Shown here: in pieces, positions 51,848-61,187 of the stretch | Layout: every line of letters starts with the position of its first letter | How positions within the stretch are numbered: the stretch's first letter is position 1 | Program-made: the position numbers and the translations under genes | The notes under the pieces: generated by a model | Told to the model about the DNA's origin: nothing | The model's input: the letters and a program-made list of their open reading frames with translations, nothing else | Database searches by the model: none | Origin: Polynucleobacter sp. JS-Mosq-20-D10 | Lineage (GTDB): Bacteria; Pseudomonadota; Gammaproteobacteria; Burkholderiales; Burkholderiaceae | DNA: 64,000 nucleotides | Assembly: GCF_018687755.1 (NCBI RefSeq) | Contig: NZ_CP061305.1 | Coordinates: 743,099-807,098 of the forward strand | Direction: 5' to 3'

Positions 51848-52969
51848 ATGAGTCTTCTATTCTCCAGTTATGTTCTAAGCTCCCCGAAGGGGCCTTTAAC
51901 CCTATCAAACCGAGTCGTAGTAGCCCCAATGTGTCAATACTCTGCAGTTAATGGAGAGGCTCAGGATTGGCATTTAATGCACTGGGGCAATCTCCTGAAT
52001 AGTGGCGCAGGGCTTTTCATCATCGAAGCCACCGGTGTGACCCCTGAGGGGCGTATTACCCCTGTATGCCTGGGTTTGTGGGATGACCGCACAGAAGCAG
52101 CCCTGAAAGATAAGCTCACGAGGGCTCGGAGTTTAGCTCCAGCCACTCCGGTCTTTATTCAGCTGGCGCATGCTGGCCGCAAAGCCTCAAGTGCTAGCCC
52201 TTGGGCTGGCGGTCAATTGCTCTCCAAAGAGCAGGGCGGCTGGGACATGGTTGCGCCATCAGCCATTCCACAGCTTAAAGATGAGCGTTTGCCGCATGAG
52301 CTCTCAAAAACAGAGTTGGCTGAGCTCATGGCTGCATTTGTTATTGCGGCACAGCGGGCTGAGCGGATTGGGGTCGATGGTATTGAGCTGCATGGTGCCC
52401 ATGGCTATCTGTTGCACCAGTTTTTGTCGCCAATCGCCAATCAACGTACGGATGAATATGGCGGCTCTTATGAAAACCGTATCCGCTTTCCATTGGAATT
52501 ATTTGCGGCGGTACGAAAGGCTTATCAAGGTGTTTTAGGTATCCGCATCTCTGCGAGCGATTGGATTGAGGGTGGTTGGACTCCCGAAGAGACGGCTGAT
52601 TTTGCTGCTCGACTAAAGCCCTTGGGATGTGATTTTGTACACATCTCATCCGGGGGGATTTCTCCATTGCAAAAGATTGCGATTGGACCAAATTACCAAG
52701 TGCCATTTGCTAAGATTGTGAAAGATAAGTCTGGTATTCCGACCATGACAGTTGGCTTGATTACCGAGCCTGCGCAAGCTGAAGCTATTTTGCAAAAAGG
52801 GGATGCGGATTTAATCGCTCTGGCACGCGCATTTTTATACAAACCTCGTTGGGCTTGGGAGGCTGCTGCAGCCTTGGGCGGCACCGTGCCTTCAAATGAG
52901 CGTTACTGGCGCTGCTTACCGCGTGAAGCCCAGGCCATTTTTGGTGATGTCAAAGTAGGGCAGCGATAA
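51848..52969 (+). CDS. NADH:flavin oxidoreductase, Old Yellow Enzyme family
   Basis: The 373-residue protein is a YqjM/XenA-type OYE: VVVAPMCQYSA near residue 25-35 with the regulatory Cys, IQLAHAGRKAS (active-site His in HAGR), GVDGIELHGAHGYLLHQFLSPIANQRTDEYGGS, and a C-terminal ALARAFLYKPRWAWEAA. It reduces activated alkenes with NAD(P)H and FMN. It is followed by a Bug-type binding protein. Physiological substrate unknown. Confidence 0.93.
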   Translation: MSLLFSSYVLSSPKGPLTLSNRVVVAPMCQYSAVNGEAQDWHLMHWGNLLNSGAGLFIIEATGVTPEGRITPVCLGLWDDRTEAALKDKLTRARSLAPATPVFIQLAHAGRKASSASPWAGGQLLSKEQGGWDMVAPSAIPQLKDERLPHELSKTELAELMAAFVIAAQRAERIGVDGIELHGAHGYLLHQFLSPIANQRTDEYGGSYENRIRFPLELFAAVRKAYQGVLGIRISASDWIEGGWTPEETADFAARLKPLGCDFVHISSGGISPLQKIAIGPNYQVPFAKIVKDKSGIPTMTVGLITEPAQAEAILQKGDADLIALARAFLYKPRWAWEAAAALGGTVPSNERYWRCLPREAQAIFGDVKVGQR

Positions 52970-53012
52970 TTCGTTTCAAACAACAAATAAAACCCAGTTT
53001 CTGGAGATCAAT

Positions 53013-53990
53013 ATGAAATCAATCAAACTCATCTACCGTTCTTTAGTCATCATTGGTATGGCATTGGGCTCTCATTTCGTTCATGCCCAATCATTCCCAG
53101 ATCGACCAATTACCCTGGTTGTCCCGAACCCGCCTGGAGGTTTGGTGGATACCTCAGCGCGTTTATTGAGCGAGCCCTTAAGTCGGGTGATTGGTCAGCC
53201 GGTGATTGTGGATAACAAACCAGGTGCTAGCGGAAACACTGCCTATCAATATGTGGCTAAGGCCAAGCCCGATGGATACACCTTGTTGATTTCTTATTCT
53301 GGATACCACGTTGGTAACCCTTCCTTGATGGATAAATTGCCGTGGGACCCGATTAAAGATTTTTCTCCAGTTGGTCTCCTGACAGTTTCTACGAATGTGA
53401 TTGCGGTGCATCCTTCGGTACCTGTGAACAACTTAAAAGAGTTGATTGCTTACGCTAAAGCCAATCCTGGAAAGCTCAATTACGCTTCGCAGGGCAATGG
53501 TTCGGTATCTCATATTGGCACGGAAATCTTTAAGCAAAATACTGGTGTGGATATCGTTCACGTACCGTACAAGGGTTCTGGTCCTGCAATACAGGATGTA
53601 TTGGCAGGTCAGGTACAAGTCTTTATCACGACACCACCTTCGGTGATGCAACACGTACAAAGTGGAAAGCTGAAGGGCTTGGCTGTTACAGGTAAAAGCC
53701 GTCACCCTGGCATGCCCAATGTGCCTACTACTGCTGAAGCAGGCTTACCTACTTTCCAATTGGAATCTTGGGTAGCTTTATATGCTCCAGCAGGCACGCC
53801 AGCACCAGTCATTACTAAGTTGACCGAGTCTGTTAAGAAAAGTCTGGCTCTACCTGAGGTGAAAGAGCGTTCTGATGCAGCCGGTGTTGAGTTGCGTTAT
53901 CTAACGCCTTCACAGATGGATGCCCTGCTGAAAAAAGAATTGCCTTATTGGGATAAAGCAATCAAATCAGCCAATATCAAGCTGGATTAA
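53013..53990 (+). CDS. Bug/TctC family solute-binding protein
   Basis: The 325-residue protein has a signal peptide ending near VHAQS (about residue 26) and the TctC/Bug fold: FPDRPITLVVPNPPGGLVD, VVDNKPGASGNTAYQYVAKAKPDGYTLL, IVHVPYKGSGPAIQDVLAGQV. These proteins bind carboxylates and other small solutes for tripartite tricarboxylate transporters. No TctA or TctB gene is nearby, so it is an orphan of a large family typical of Burkholderiales. Ligand unknown. Confidence 0.93.
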   Translation: MKSIKLIYRSLVIIGMALGSHFVHAQSFPDRPITLVVPNPPGGLVDTSARLLSEPLSRVIGQPVIVDNKPGASGNTAYQYVAKAKPDGYTLLISYSGYHVGNPSLMDKLPWDPIKDFSPVGLLTVSTNVIAVHPSVPVNNLKELIAYAKANPGKLNYASQGNGSVSHIGTEIFKQNTGVDIVHVPYKGSGPAIQDVLAGQVQVFITTPPSVMQHVQSGKLKGLAVTGKSRHPGMPNVPTTAEAGLPTFQLESWVALYAPAGTPAPVITKLTESVKKSLALPEVKERSDAAGVELRYLTPSQMDALLKKELPYWDKAIKSANIKLD

Positions 53991-54001
53991 GTGATCCATA
54001 A

Positions 54002-54661
54002 ATGAAACAACACTCCGTACGAGAATCTTGGTTAGAAGATGCTGTAAGACATTTGGAGCCGGTATTCTCCAAGGCGGGATATGCCATACCCCCAGTGAGA
54101 GTATCTTGTGGCTTTCCAGCCTCTAGCAGTCCCCGAACGACCTTAGGGCAATGTTGGCCGCGTGAGCGCTCTGGTGGTGGGGTTAACGAGATCTTTATTT
54201 CACCTAAGATAGATGATCCCGTTCAGTTATTAGACACTTTGGTACATGAGTTATGCCATGCCGTGGATGATTGCTTCAGCGGCCATGGCGAGGACTTCAA
54301 GGGCATTGCTCAGACTGTTGGTTTGGAAGGTCCCGCCAGAATGGCTCATGCGACCGAAGAGTTGATGGTGCGTCTCATGATGATTAGTCAAGAGCTTGGA
54401 CCATATCCACATCAGGCAATTGTTTTTCCGCCTCCAAGGCCGAGTAATGCGAGTCGCAATAAAGCCAAATGTAGCCAGTGCGGATATGAGGTGACGCTAC
54501 TAAAGAAGTGGGCAACATATGGCGCACCTATTTGCCCTAAGGACAATATTCGAATGCAAGAAGCGCTTATCGAGACAATCGAAAATACGACCGAGCACGA
54601 TACAGAATCTGTTACAGGATCGAAGCCTAAGGCAGATGAAATCCGCCGCGCTATCAGCTAA
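54002..54661 (+). CDS. SprT-like zinc metalloprotease domain protein
   Basis: The 219-residue product has HELCH (residues 82-86) in a SprT-like segment, with the third ligand expected in GHGEDF further on. A C-terminal zinc ribbon has CSQCGYE and a later Cys in PICPKDN. The family is related to Spartan, a protease for DNA-protein crosslinks, but bacterial members are not well studied. It lies 11 bases after the Bug gene and converges on dnaQ. Calling it a protease is inferred from the motif. Confidence 0.85.
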   Translation: MKQHSVRESWLEDAVRHLEPVFSKAGYAIPPVRVSCGFPASSSPRTTLGQCWPRERSGGGVNEIFISPKIDDPVQLLDTLVHELCHAVDDCFSGHGEDFKGIAQTVGLEGPARMAHATEELMVRLMMISQELGPYPHQAIVFPPPRPSNASRNKAKCSQCGYEVTLLKKWATYGAPICPKDNIRMQEALIETIENTTEHDTESVTGSKPKADEIRRAIS

Positions 54662-54674
54662 TGAAAAAGACTGA

Positions 54675-55385
54675 TTAACTAGCAACAGCAGAAGGGCTCC
54701 AAACGGAATCCTTTTTACTTGCCTTGGCAATTTCAACTAAGATCTTTTCATGCAACAGGCAATCTTCTTCGCTCGCTGTCAGGATTTTGAGTTTGGTGGG
54801 TAATGCCTTCACATGTCCTGAGGCATCAGTACCAACGGTGTAATCAATGAGGTCAATCGATAAATCTTCTTGCCCACGTGTCATGGCTACATAGACTTCA
54901 GCCAATAATTGGGCATCCAATAAAGCGCCGTGCAAGGTTCGATGTTGATTGCTAATCGCAAAGCGTTCACAGAGGGCATCGAGCGAATTACGCTTGCCCG
55001 GAAACATTTGACGGGCATCGAGCAAGGTATCGGTAATTTTGGAGGCAAGGCCCCTAAAAGCCGGGCGCTTGAGCAATGCAAATTCATTATCAAGAAAGCC
55101 TAAGTCAAACGCTGCATTATGAATAACTACCTCAGCCCCATCAACAAATTCAATTAACTCTTCCACAATATTTGAAAATACTGGCTTGTCAGATAGGAAC
55201 TCACGAGAGAGTCCATGAACTGCAAAGGCACCAGCATCGATATCACGTTCAGGATTAATGTAGTAATGAAAGGTGCGATCAGTTAAGCGACGGCCCACCA
55301 TCTCAACGCAACCAATTTCAATAATACGATCGCCTGTAGCGGGATTTAGACCAGTTGTTTCGGTATCGAGAATCACTTGACGCAT
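54675..55385 (-). CDS. dnaQ: DNA polymerase III epsilon subunit (proofreading exonuclease)
   Basis: The 236-residue protein has the DEDDh exonuclease motifs: LDTETTG (Asp7, Glu9), HNAAFDLGFLDNEF with Asp, and HGALLDAQLLAEV with His and Asp. It removes mismatched nucleotides 3' to 5' for replication fidelity. Its ATG overlaps the stop codon of the upstream RND pump gene by one base (TAATG), so its translation may be coupled to the pump. The C-terminal ~50 residues bind the alpha subunit. Confidence 0.95.
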   Translation of the reverse strand: MRQVILDTETTGLNPATGDRIIEIGCVEMVGRRLTDRTFHYYINPERDIDAGAFAVHGLSREFLSDKPVFSNIVEELIEFVDGAEVVIHNAAFDLGFLDNEFALLKRPAFRGLASKITDTLLDARQMFPGKRNSLDALCERFAISNQHRTLHGALLDAQLLAEVYVAMTRGQEDLSIDLIDYTVGTDASGHVKALPTKLKILTASEEDCLLHEKILVEIAKASKKDSVWSPSAVAS

Positions 55386-58300
55386 TAGGTGCCTTCTAAG
55401 ACAGTGGGAGGTATTTCAAGGGGTCCGTTACCCGCATATTTATCCAGATACAGATAGATCACAGGGGTAATGATGAGCGTAACAAACTGCGAGAAAATTA
55501 ATCCGCCTGCTACGCTGATTCCTAAAGGTTGGCGCAGCTCCGCTCCGGCACCAAGGCCAAGGGCGATAGGTAAGGCACCCATGAGCGCTGCAACAGTAGT
55601 CATCATGATGGGGCGAAAGCGCAAGATACAGGCTTCACGAATCGCTTTTTCGGGAGTCATACCTTGATTACGCTGCGCATCTAATGCAAAGTCAATCATC
55701 AAAATTGCATTTTTCTTCACAATACCGATGAGCAGCAAGATGCCGATCGAAGCCACAACAGTTAGCTCAAATCCGAAGATGCGTAAAGACAAAATTGCAC
55801 CAATCGCTGCAGAGGGCAGGCCAGCCAAAATGGTGAGAGGATGGATATAGCTCTCGTACAGAACGCCAAGTAAGATATAAATAACACCTAGTGCAGCCAA
55901 TAGCAAAATGACCTGACCCGATTGATTGTCTTTAAATACAGCTGCATCACCACCATAACTCGTGATGATGGAAGGTGGTAAATCAACTGCCTTAACAAAG
56001 CCATCTATTGCCTTTGTTGCATCCCCTAAGAAAACATCTGGAGCGAGGTTAAAAGAAATCGTTACCGCTGGAATTTGACCCTGGTGGTTTACTGCAGTGG
56101 GTCCCACAGTTCTGACAAAGCTCGCCAGACTGGATAGCGGAATCAATTTATCTGTCGCTCTACCCCGAACGAAGACCTTGTTCAAGTCTGTCTCAAATTG
56201 ACGATCATTCTCTGCTGTTTCCAAAATCACATAATAGGTATTGACGGGGGTGTATATGGTGGATACCTGTCTTTCACCGAAGGAAGAGTAGAGGGCAGTA
56301 CGAATATCGGCAATGGACACTCCTGCACTGGCAGCTTTTTCCCGATCAATTTCAATTTTGACATTCAAACCTTTTAATTGCGAGTCACTAGTGACATCCT
56401 TAAAAATTGGATCAGCCCGCATTTTTTGCAACAATTTCTCAGCCCATTCATTGACACCTTCAAAGCCAACGCTTTGCAGGGTAAATTGATAGCGACTTTT
56501 ACTGCTTCGACCACCTAGCTGTAAATTTTGTACCGGGCTCATGTAGACCTGAATACCGGGAATTTCTTTAAACTTAGATCTAAGGCCCTCCATGACCTTG
56601 CTCATTTTTTGGCGCTCATCCTTGGGCTTCAGAATGATGAAGAATCTTCCGGTATTGCGACCTGAACTTTGGCCGCCGCCAAGAATAGAGATTGAGGTTG
56701 CAACATTAGGATCGCTATCCACCACTTTCGCAGCCCGATCTTGCAAAGCCATCATTGCGCTAAAGGAAGTGTCTTCAGATGCCTCAACAGTCACGCGTAA
56801 CTGGCCAATGTCTTCTTCTGGAAAGAATCCTTTTGGACTGTAGACAAAAAGAGCAATCGTGATGACAAAGCTGGCTAATGCCCCAAATAACACTCTTCTT
56901 CTATTTGCTAAGGCTAAATCTAAAAAGTGAACATATTTCTTTAAAGTCCATTCATATGCGCGATCGAACTGCTTTGTGATTTCATATTCTTTTGGATGCT
57001 CACCAGGTTTAGGCAAAAAGCGGCTGCATAACATTGGTACTACTGTTAATGAGACAACGGCCGATACTAGGATTGATAGCGTCACCACAACGGCAAATTC
57101 TCTAAAGAGGAGACCAATTGGGCCGGCGATGAAAAATAGTGGAATAAATACCGCCACTAGCGACACGGAGATTGAGATGATCGTAAAGCCAACCTCTTTG
57201 CTACCTTTTAAAGCAGCTTTTAAGGGATCCATACCTTCTTCAACATAACGCATGATGTTTTCTAATACTACGATTGCATCATCTACCACCAAGCCAACAG
57301 CAAGAGTGATACCCAGCAAGGAAATATTATTAAGGCTGTAGCCTAAAAAGTAGAAAACAAAGAATGCACCGATCAGAGAAATCGGTAAGCTAATGGATGG
57401 AATGACAGTTGCAGACACATGCTTTAGAAATAGGAAGATTACCAAGACAACGAGTGCGATAGTGAGAAGCAGGGTGAGATTGACATCATGAATCGACTCA
57501 ATAATCGAAAGCGATCGGTCATTAATCAGCGTTAACTGAATAGATTCCGGCATTTGCGCTTGTAGAGAAGGTAACAGTTTTTTAATGGAGTCAACAACTT
57601 CAACCGTATTGGCATTTGGTTGGCGAAGTACGGCAATCGCTATTGAGCGCTCACCTTTTGCCGAGGCAAAGGTCTTTACGTCCTCAAAGCTCTCTTGTAC
57701 ATCAGCAACATCTTTGAGATAAATTGGATATCCATTACGCTGGGCAACGATCAGGTTACCAAATTCTTCAGCTGACACTAGTTGTGGATTGGCATAGATG
57801 GTGATCAGCTGGCGGGGGCCATCAAGGGTTCCAACAGGGCTATTGGTATTGGCTTTGTTGACTGCAGCTGCCACCTCATCCATGGTGATATTGCGATTAC
57901 CCAAAGCATCTGGTCTCACGCTCACTCTGACTGCATAGCGCTTTGCTCCATAAACTGCTACTTGTGAAACCCCAGAAATAGTGGATAAGTTCGGGGACAT
58001 CAGGTTCTCTGCATAAGCATTCATTTCAGAGAGGCTGATTGACGGGGAGCTCATGCGCACAATTAATACGGGTGTATCGGCAGGATTAATCTTTCGATAC
58101 GAAGGAGGTACCGTCATTTCAATTGGCAAACGGCGTTGGGCCCGTAAGAGGGCTGCCTGAACATCTACGGCCGCCTTATCAATATCACGATCGCTTGTAA
58201 ATTCAAGGGTGACACTCGTTGAGCCAAGTGAGTTGGTGGAGCTGATGACTTTGATGCCGTCAATGGTTGAAAATTCTTTTTCAAGCGGCAGTGCAACAGC

Positions 58301-58483
58301 CGAAGCCATAATTTCAGGTGATGCACCAGGTAAGCTGGCCGATACAGAAATAACTGGCGTATTAAAACTAGGAAGAGCGGCTACTGGAATCTTAAAATAG
58401 GCAACACCCCCAGCAATGACAGTTGCAATAGATAGCAATACCGTCATTACGGGACGTCTAATGCATAGCTCAGAAAGCGTCAT
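55385..58483 (-). CDS. RND-type efflux pump inner-membrane transporter
   Basis: The 1032-residue protein is an AcrB/MdtB-like RND pump: N-terminal LCIRRPVMTVLLSIATV, two large periplasmic domains, and twelve membrane segments, with the proton-relay acids in GLVVDDAIVVLENI. Short C-terminal tail. The family exports drugs, detergents and other amphiphiles with an adaptor and outer-membrane channel. It overlaps the adaptor gene by four bases; no TolC-like gene is adjacent. Substrates cannot be inferred. Confidence 0.93.
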   Translation of the reverse strand: MTLSELCIRRPVMTVLLSIATVIAGGVAYFKIPVAALPSFNTPVISVSASLPGASPEIMASAVALPLEKEFSTIDGIKVISSTNSLGSTSVTLEFTSDRDIDKAAVDVQAALLRAQRRLPIEMTVPPSYRKINPADTPVLIVRMSSPSISLSEMNAYAENLMSPNLSTISGVSQVAVYGAKRYAVRVSVRPDALGNRNITMDEVAAAVNKANTNSPVGTLDGPRQLITIYANPQLVSAEEFGNLIVAQRNGYPIYLKDVADVQESFEDVKTFASAKGERSIAIAVLRQPNANTVEVVDSIKKLLPSLQAQMPESIQLTLINDRSLSIIESIHDVNLTLLLTIALVVLVIFLFLKHVSATVIPSISLPISLIGAFFVFYFLGYSLNNISLLGITLAVGLVVDDAIVVLENIMRYVEEGMDPLKAALKGSKEVGFTIISISVSLVAVFIPLFFIAGPIGLLFREFAVVVTLSILVSAVVSLTVVPMLCSRFLPKPGEHPKEYEITKQFDRAYEWTLKKYVHFLDLALANRRRVLFGALASFVITIALFVYSPKGFFPEEDIGQLRVTVEASEDTSFSAMMALQDRAAKVVDSDPNVATSISILGGGQSSGRNTGRFFIILKPKDERQKMSKVMEGLRSKFKEIPGIQVYMSPVQNLQLGGRSSKSRYQFTLQSVGFEGVNEWAEKLLQKMRADPIFKDVTSDSQLKGLNVKIEIDREKAASAGVSIADIRTALYSSFGERQVSTIYTPVNTYYVILETAENDRQFETDLNKVFVRGRATDKLIPLSSLASFVRTVGPTAVNHQGQIPAVTISFNLAPDVFLGDATKAIDGFVKAVDLPPSIITSYGGDAAVFKDNQSGQVILLLAALGVIYILLGVLYESYIHPLTILAGLPSAAIGAILSLRIFGFELTVVASIGILLLIGIVKKNAILMIDFALDAQRNQGMTPEKAIREACILRFRPIMMTTVAALMGALPIALGLGAGAELRQPLGISVAGGLIFSQFVTLIITPVIYLYLDKYAGNGPLEIPPTVLEGT

Positions 58484-59790
58484 TTTGGTTCAGCGGTAGA
58501 AGTTTTATCAGCGGGGGGCTTCTCTGATTTAGCAGCTTTTGCCTCACGCACCTTACTGCCAGTGCGTAAATTCTGCTTACCCTCAACCACAATGCGATCG
58601 CCAGAATTAATTCCAGTAATGACTGAGGTGCTCAGGTACTCATAGGGTACTTTCACTGGCTTTGCGGTGACTTTATCGTCCTTATCAACTACATATACTA
58701 GACGCCCAGCAGGGCCAATGACAACGGCTTGAGTGGGAACGGCAATCACGTCTTTTAAGGTGTTGGCATTGAGCGAAACGCGTGCAAATTGCCCAGGAAG
58801 TATTTCCAACTTATCGTTCGGAATTTGTGCTTTTACTCGAACTGCGGCAATCAATGGGTCAACTTGGTTATCGATCACCAGAACTTGACCTTCATAAGTA
58901 TTTTTTCCGGTATCACCAATAGTCACTTTTACTTTTAAAGGCGCATCATCTTTTTTATTTTCTAAAATGATGGGAATATCCTTTTCTGGAATGACAAACT
59001 GAACATTAATTGGATTCAGTTGCGTGATTGTGACCATCGAACCTACGCTCGAGGTGGCAGTTGAGCTTGTTGAAGTTGTTACGACATTACTTGCTTGCAC
59101 TAAAGAGCCGGGGAAGACGTTGATGATGCCTGCTCTTCCGTTAATCGGTGAGCGAATTGAGTCAAAAGAGAGTTGTACCTCGGCAGAGCGGGCAGCAGCT
59201 TGTGCGGACCTAGCATTGGCTAAGGAGGTTTCTAATCCTGCTTTGGATATGAAGTTTTTGGCAACCAATTCTTTTGCACGTAAATACTGTTGCTGAGCAT
59301 CATCGGCGAGTGCTTTTAACTTTTCATAGTTAGCGCGGTCGTTGCGATCATCCAGAGTAAAGAGGAGCTCACCTTCTTTGACTTCTTGCCCATCCTTCAC
59401 GTGAATGGTCTTTACTGTATTGGTAATCATTGGGCGAATATCGACGATGCTATTAGAGACAATCGTGCCAGTGGCCTCAATAATGAGAGGGATATCCTTT
59501 TTTTCAACTACAAAGCTGGTAATAGTTTGAGGTCCACCGCCGGCTTTGCTAGGAGCTGGGAAAAAATAGTTGTAGGTTTTAAATCCAGCATACAAAATGA
59601 TCAGCACAATCAGAATGCGCCACTTGTATTTCAGGACAAATGCTTTGGCAGTGGCGAAATCTAATTTCTTTGGGTTACCAAGTCGTGGTGAAACCTTGTT
59701 CCAAAGACTGCATAAGCGGGCTTTGATCCAATTTTTGAGCTTTGGGAGCTGCGCGACTACTTTATCGAGCGCTGATTCTATTTTTGACAC
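58480..59790 (-). CDS. RND efflux pump periplasmic adaptor (membrane fusion protein)
   Basis: The 436-residue protein starts with GTG. It has a cytoplasmic N-terminus of about 50 residues rich in Lys/Arg, one membrane anchor (about residues 53-75), a lipoyl-like and hairpin region (EATGTIVSNSIVDIRPMITNTVKTIHVKDGQEVKEGELLF), and a beta-barrel domain. The tail is Lys/Ala-rich. Most adaptors of this family have a signal peptide or lipobox; here a long cytoplasmic lead-in precedes a membrane helix. It is cotranscribed with the pump. Confidence 0.9.
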   Translation of the reverse strand: MSKIESALDKVVAQLPKLKNWIKARLCSLWNKVSPRLGNPKKLDFATAKAFVLKYKWRILIVLIILYAGFKTYNYFFPAPSKAGGGPQTITSFVVEKKDIPLIIEATGTIVSNSIVDIRPMITNTVKTIHVKDGQEVKEGELLFTLDDRNDRANYEKLKALADDAQQQYLRAKELVAKNFISKAGLETSLANARSAQAAARSAEVQLSFDSIRSPINGRAGIINVFPGSLVQASNVVTTSTSSTATSSVGSMVTITQLNPINVQFVIPEKDIPIILENKKDDAPLKVKVTIGDTGKNTYEGQVLVIDNQVDPLIAAVRVKAQIPNDKLEILPGQFARVSLNANTLKDVIAVPTQAVVIGPAGRLVYVVDKDDKVTAKPVKVPYEYLSTSVITGINSGDRIVVEGKQNLRTGSKVREAKAAKSEKPPADKTSTAEPK

Positions 59791-59905
59791 GGTCTCGGTT
59801 ATTTCTTGGCTCTATATGGGTTTTGCGGGGAATTTGGTAACAGCTTTGAATGCAATCATTCTCTCATAAGACCGTAAGAAATGGGCTATAGGGCATTGGC
59901 CCAAA

Positions 59906-60361
59906 TTAGGGTAGAAATTCTTCTACACCTTTGTTTGCCAAGAGGTCTGCGAGCTCATTTCCGGGGTGGCCGTTGTGTCCACGAACCCAATGCCACGTGA
60001 TCTGATGGCCGGGAATGAGGGCATCTAGTTCTTGCCATAAATCGGCATTTTTGACGGGATCTTTGCTGGCGGTCTTCCAACCCCTTTTTTTCCAACCCTC
60101 CAGCCACTCAGTAACCCCTTTTTGGACATATTGTGAGTCTGTCCAAAGCTCTACAGAGCTCGTTTGCTTGAGGGCTCGAAGTGCATGAATTACGGCGCTA
60201 ATTTCCATCCGATTGTTGGTGGTGTGTTCGGCACCACCATGAAGGTGCTTCTCATGGCCGCCTGAGCGCAAGACGGCACCCCAACCCCCGGGACCAGGGT
60301 TGCCTTTGCAGGCACCATCGGTATAAATGACGATGTGAGGAAGTGGTTTAGTGTGAGACAT
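59906..60361 (-). CDS. rnhA: Ribonuclease HI
   Basis: The 151-residue protein has the RNase H fold with catalytic acids Asp15 (YTDGACKGNPGPGGWG), Glu53 (NNRMEI) and Asp75 (WTDSQYVQKG), and NELADLLAN near the end. It cleaves RNA in RNA-DNA hybrids. It follows the methyltransferase gene by four bases. In many bacteria rnhA and dnaQ are neighbours; here the RND genes lie between them. Confidence 0.97.
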   Translation of the reverse strand: MSHTKPLPHIVIYTDGACKGNPGPGGWGAVLRSGGHEKHLHGGAEHTTNNRMEISAVIHALRALKQTSSVELWTDSQYVQKGVTEWLEGWKKRGWKTASKDPVKNADLWQELDALIPGHQITWHWVRGHNGHPGNELADLLANKGVEEFLP

Positions 60362-60365
60362 GCCG

Positions 60366-61181
60366 TTAATTTACTCGGTCCTGCTTGTTCACTAACTGCT
60401 GGCGACTTTCAGCTACAGGGTTTAATTGAGTGATTGCTGGGATGCGCAGACCTTGGACTTGTCCAATAAGGCGGATGCCTTGCTGACGCTTAATGGCAGA
60501 AACTAGGAAAACAGCCCCAAAAATAGGCCACCAGCGGTTGCCAGCAGGCTCCATAAAGTCCATTCTGGCCATGCCTGACTCACCACTCAAGGGCAGTTTA
60601 TAGCAGCCAAAATGACCTCTATCTAGTGAGAAGTTCAGTAACTGCAACCAGTCTTTAATTCTGAGAAGGCCAATAAATTGCCCATCCCTTGGTAGATAAG
60701 GGGTGCCGATCAATCTGCTGAGATATTGGCGAATACCCCAAAGACTAGCCGGATTAAATCCGGAAATAATCAAGCGGCCCTCAGGGCGAAGGACGCGCTC
60801 AGCTTCTCGCAGAATTTGATGAGGATCAGTAGCAAATTCCAAGACATGTGGCATCACTAATAAATCGATGGACTCAGAGGCAAAGGGCAGCTCATTGGCG
60901 TTGCCCTCAATCTGATGCCAATTAAACTGACCAGCCTGTTTTTGGCGATCATGAGTGTTCATCAGCAGGGCGTGCAAAGGCATGCGGTTTTCTGCCAAGG
61001 TGTTGATTTGCGGCAAACCAATTTGTACGGCATAAAAACCAAAGACATCAGCCACAATTTGGTTAAAACATTTTTGCTCCCAGGCAAGCACATAGCGCCC
61101 AGGAGGCGATTGCAGCCATTTTTCCCACGAACTCCATGGTGGTGCGGGCATCTGAGAGGGGGCGGGTGGGGTTGGTATCAT
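60366..61181 (-). CDS. SAM-dependent methyltransferase domain protein
   Basis: The 271-residue protein has a class I methyltransferase core of the Methyltransf_11 type: LPFASESIDLLVMPHVLEFATDPHQILREAERVLRPEGRLIISGFNP (about residues 92-145). The glycine-rich SAM motif is not well preserved; the corresponding region is IGLPQINTLAENRMP. The gene between rnhA and gloB is conserved in proteobacteria but its substrate is unknown. ATG 61181 leaves only six bases to the gloB start; an ATG at 61151 would also fit. Confidence 0.85.
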   Translation of the reverse strand: MIPTPPAPSQMPAPPWSSWEKWLQSPPGRYVLAWEQKCFNQIVADVFGFYAVQIGLPQINTLAENRMPLHALLMNTHDRQKQAGQFNWHQIEGNANELPFASESIDLLVMPHVLEFATDPHQILREAERVLRPEGRLIISGFNPASLWGIRQYLSRLIGTPYLPRDGQFIGLLRIKDWLQLLNFSLDRGHFGCYKLPLSGESGMARMDFMEPAGNRWWPIFGAVFLVSAIKRQQGIRLIGQVQGLRIPAITQLNPVAESRQQLVNKQDRVN

Positions 61182-61187
61182 CGGTCT

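Noticed and set aside
60915..61187. Extended N-terminus of gloB
   Set aside because: It runs antisense through the methyltransferase gene; the family N-terminus starts at 61188.
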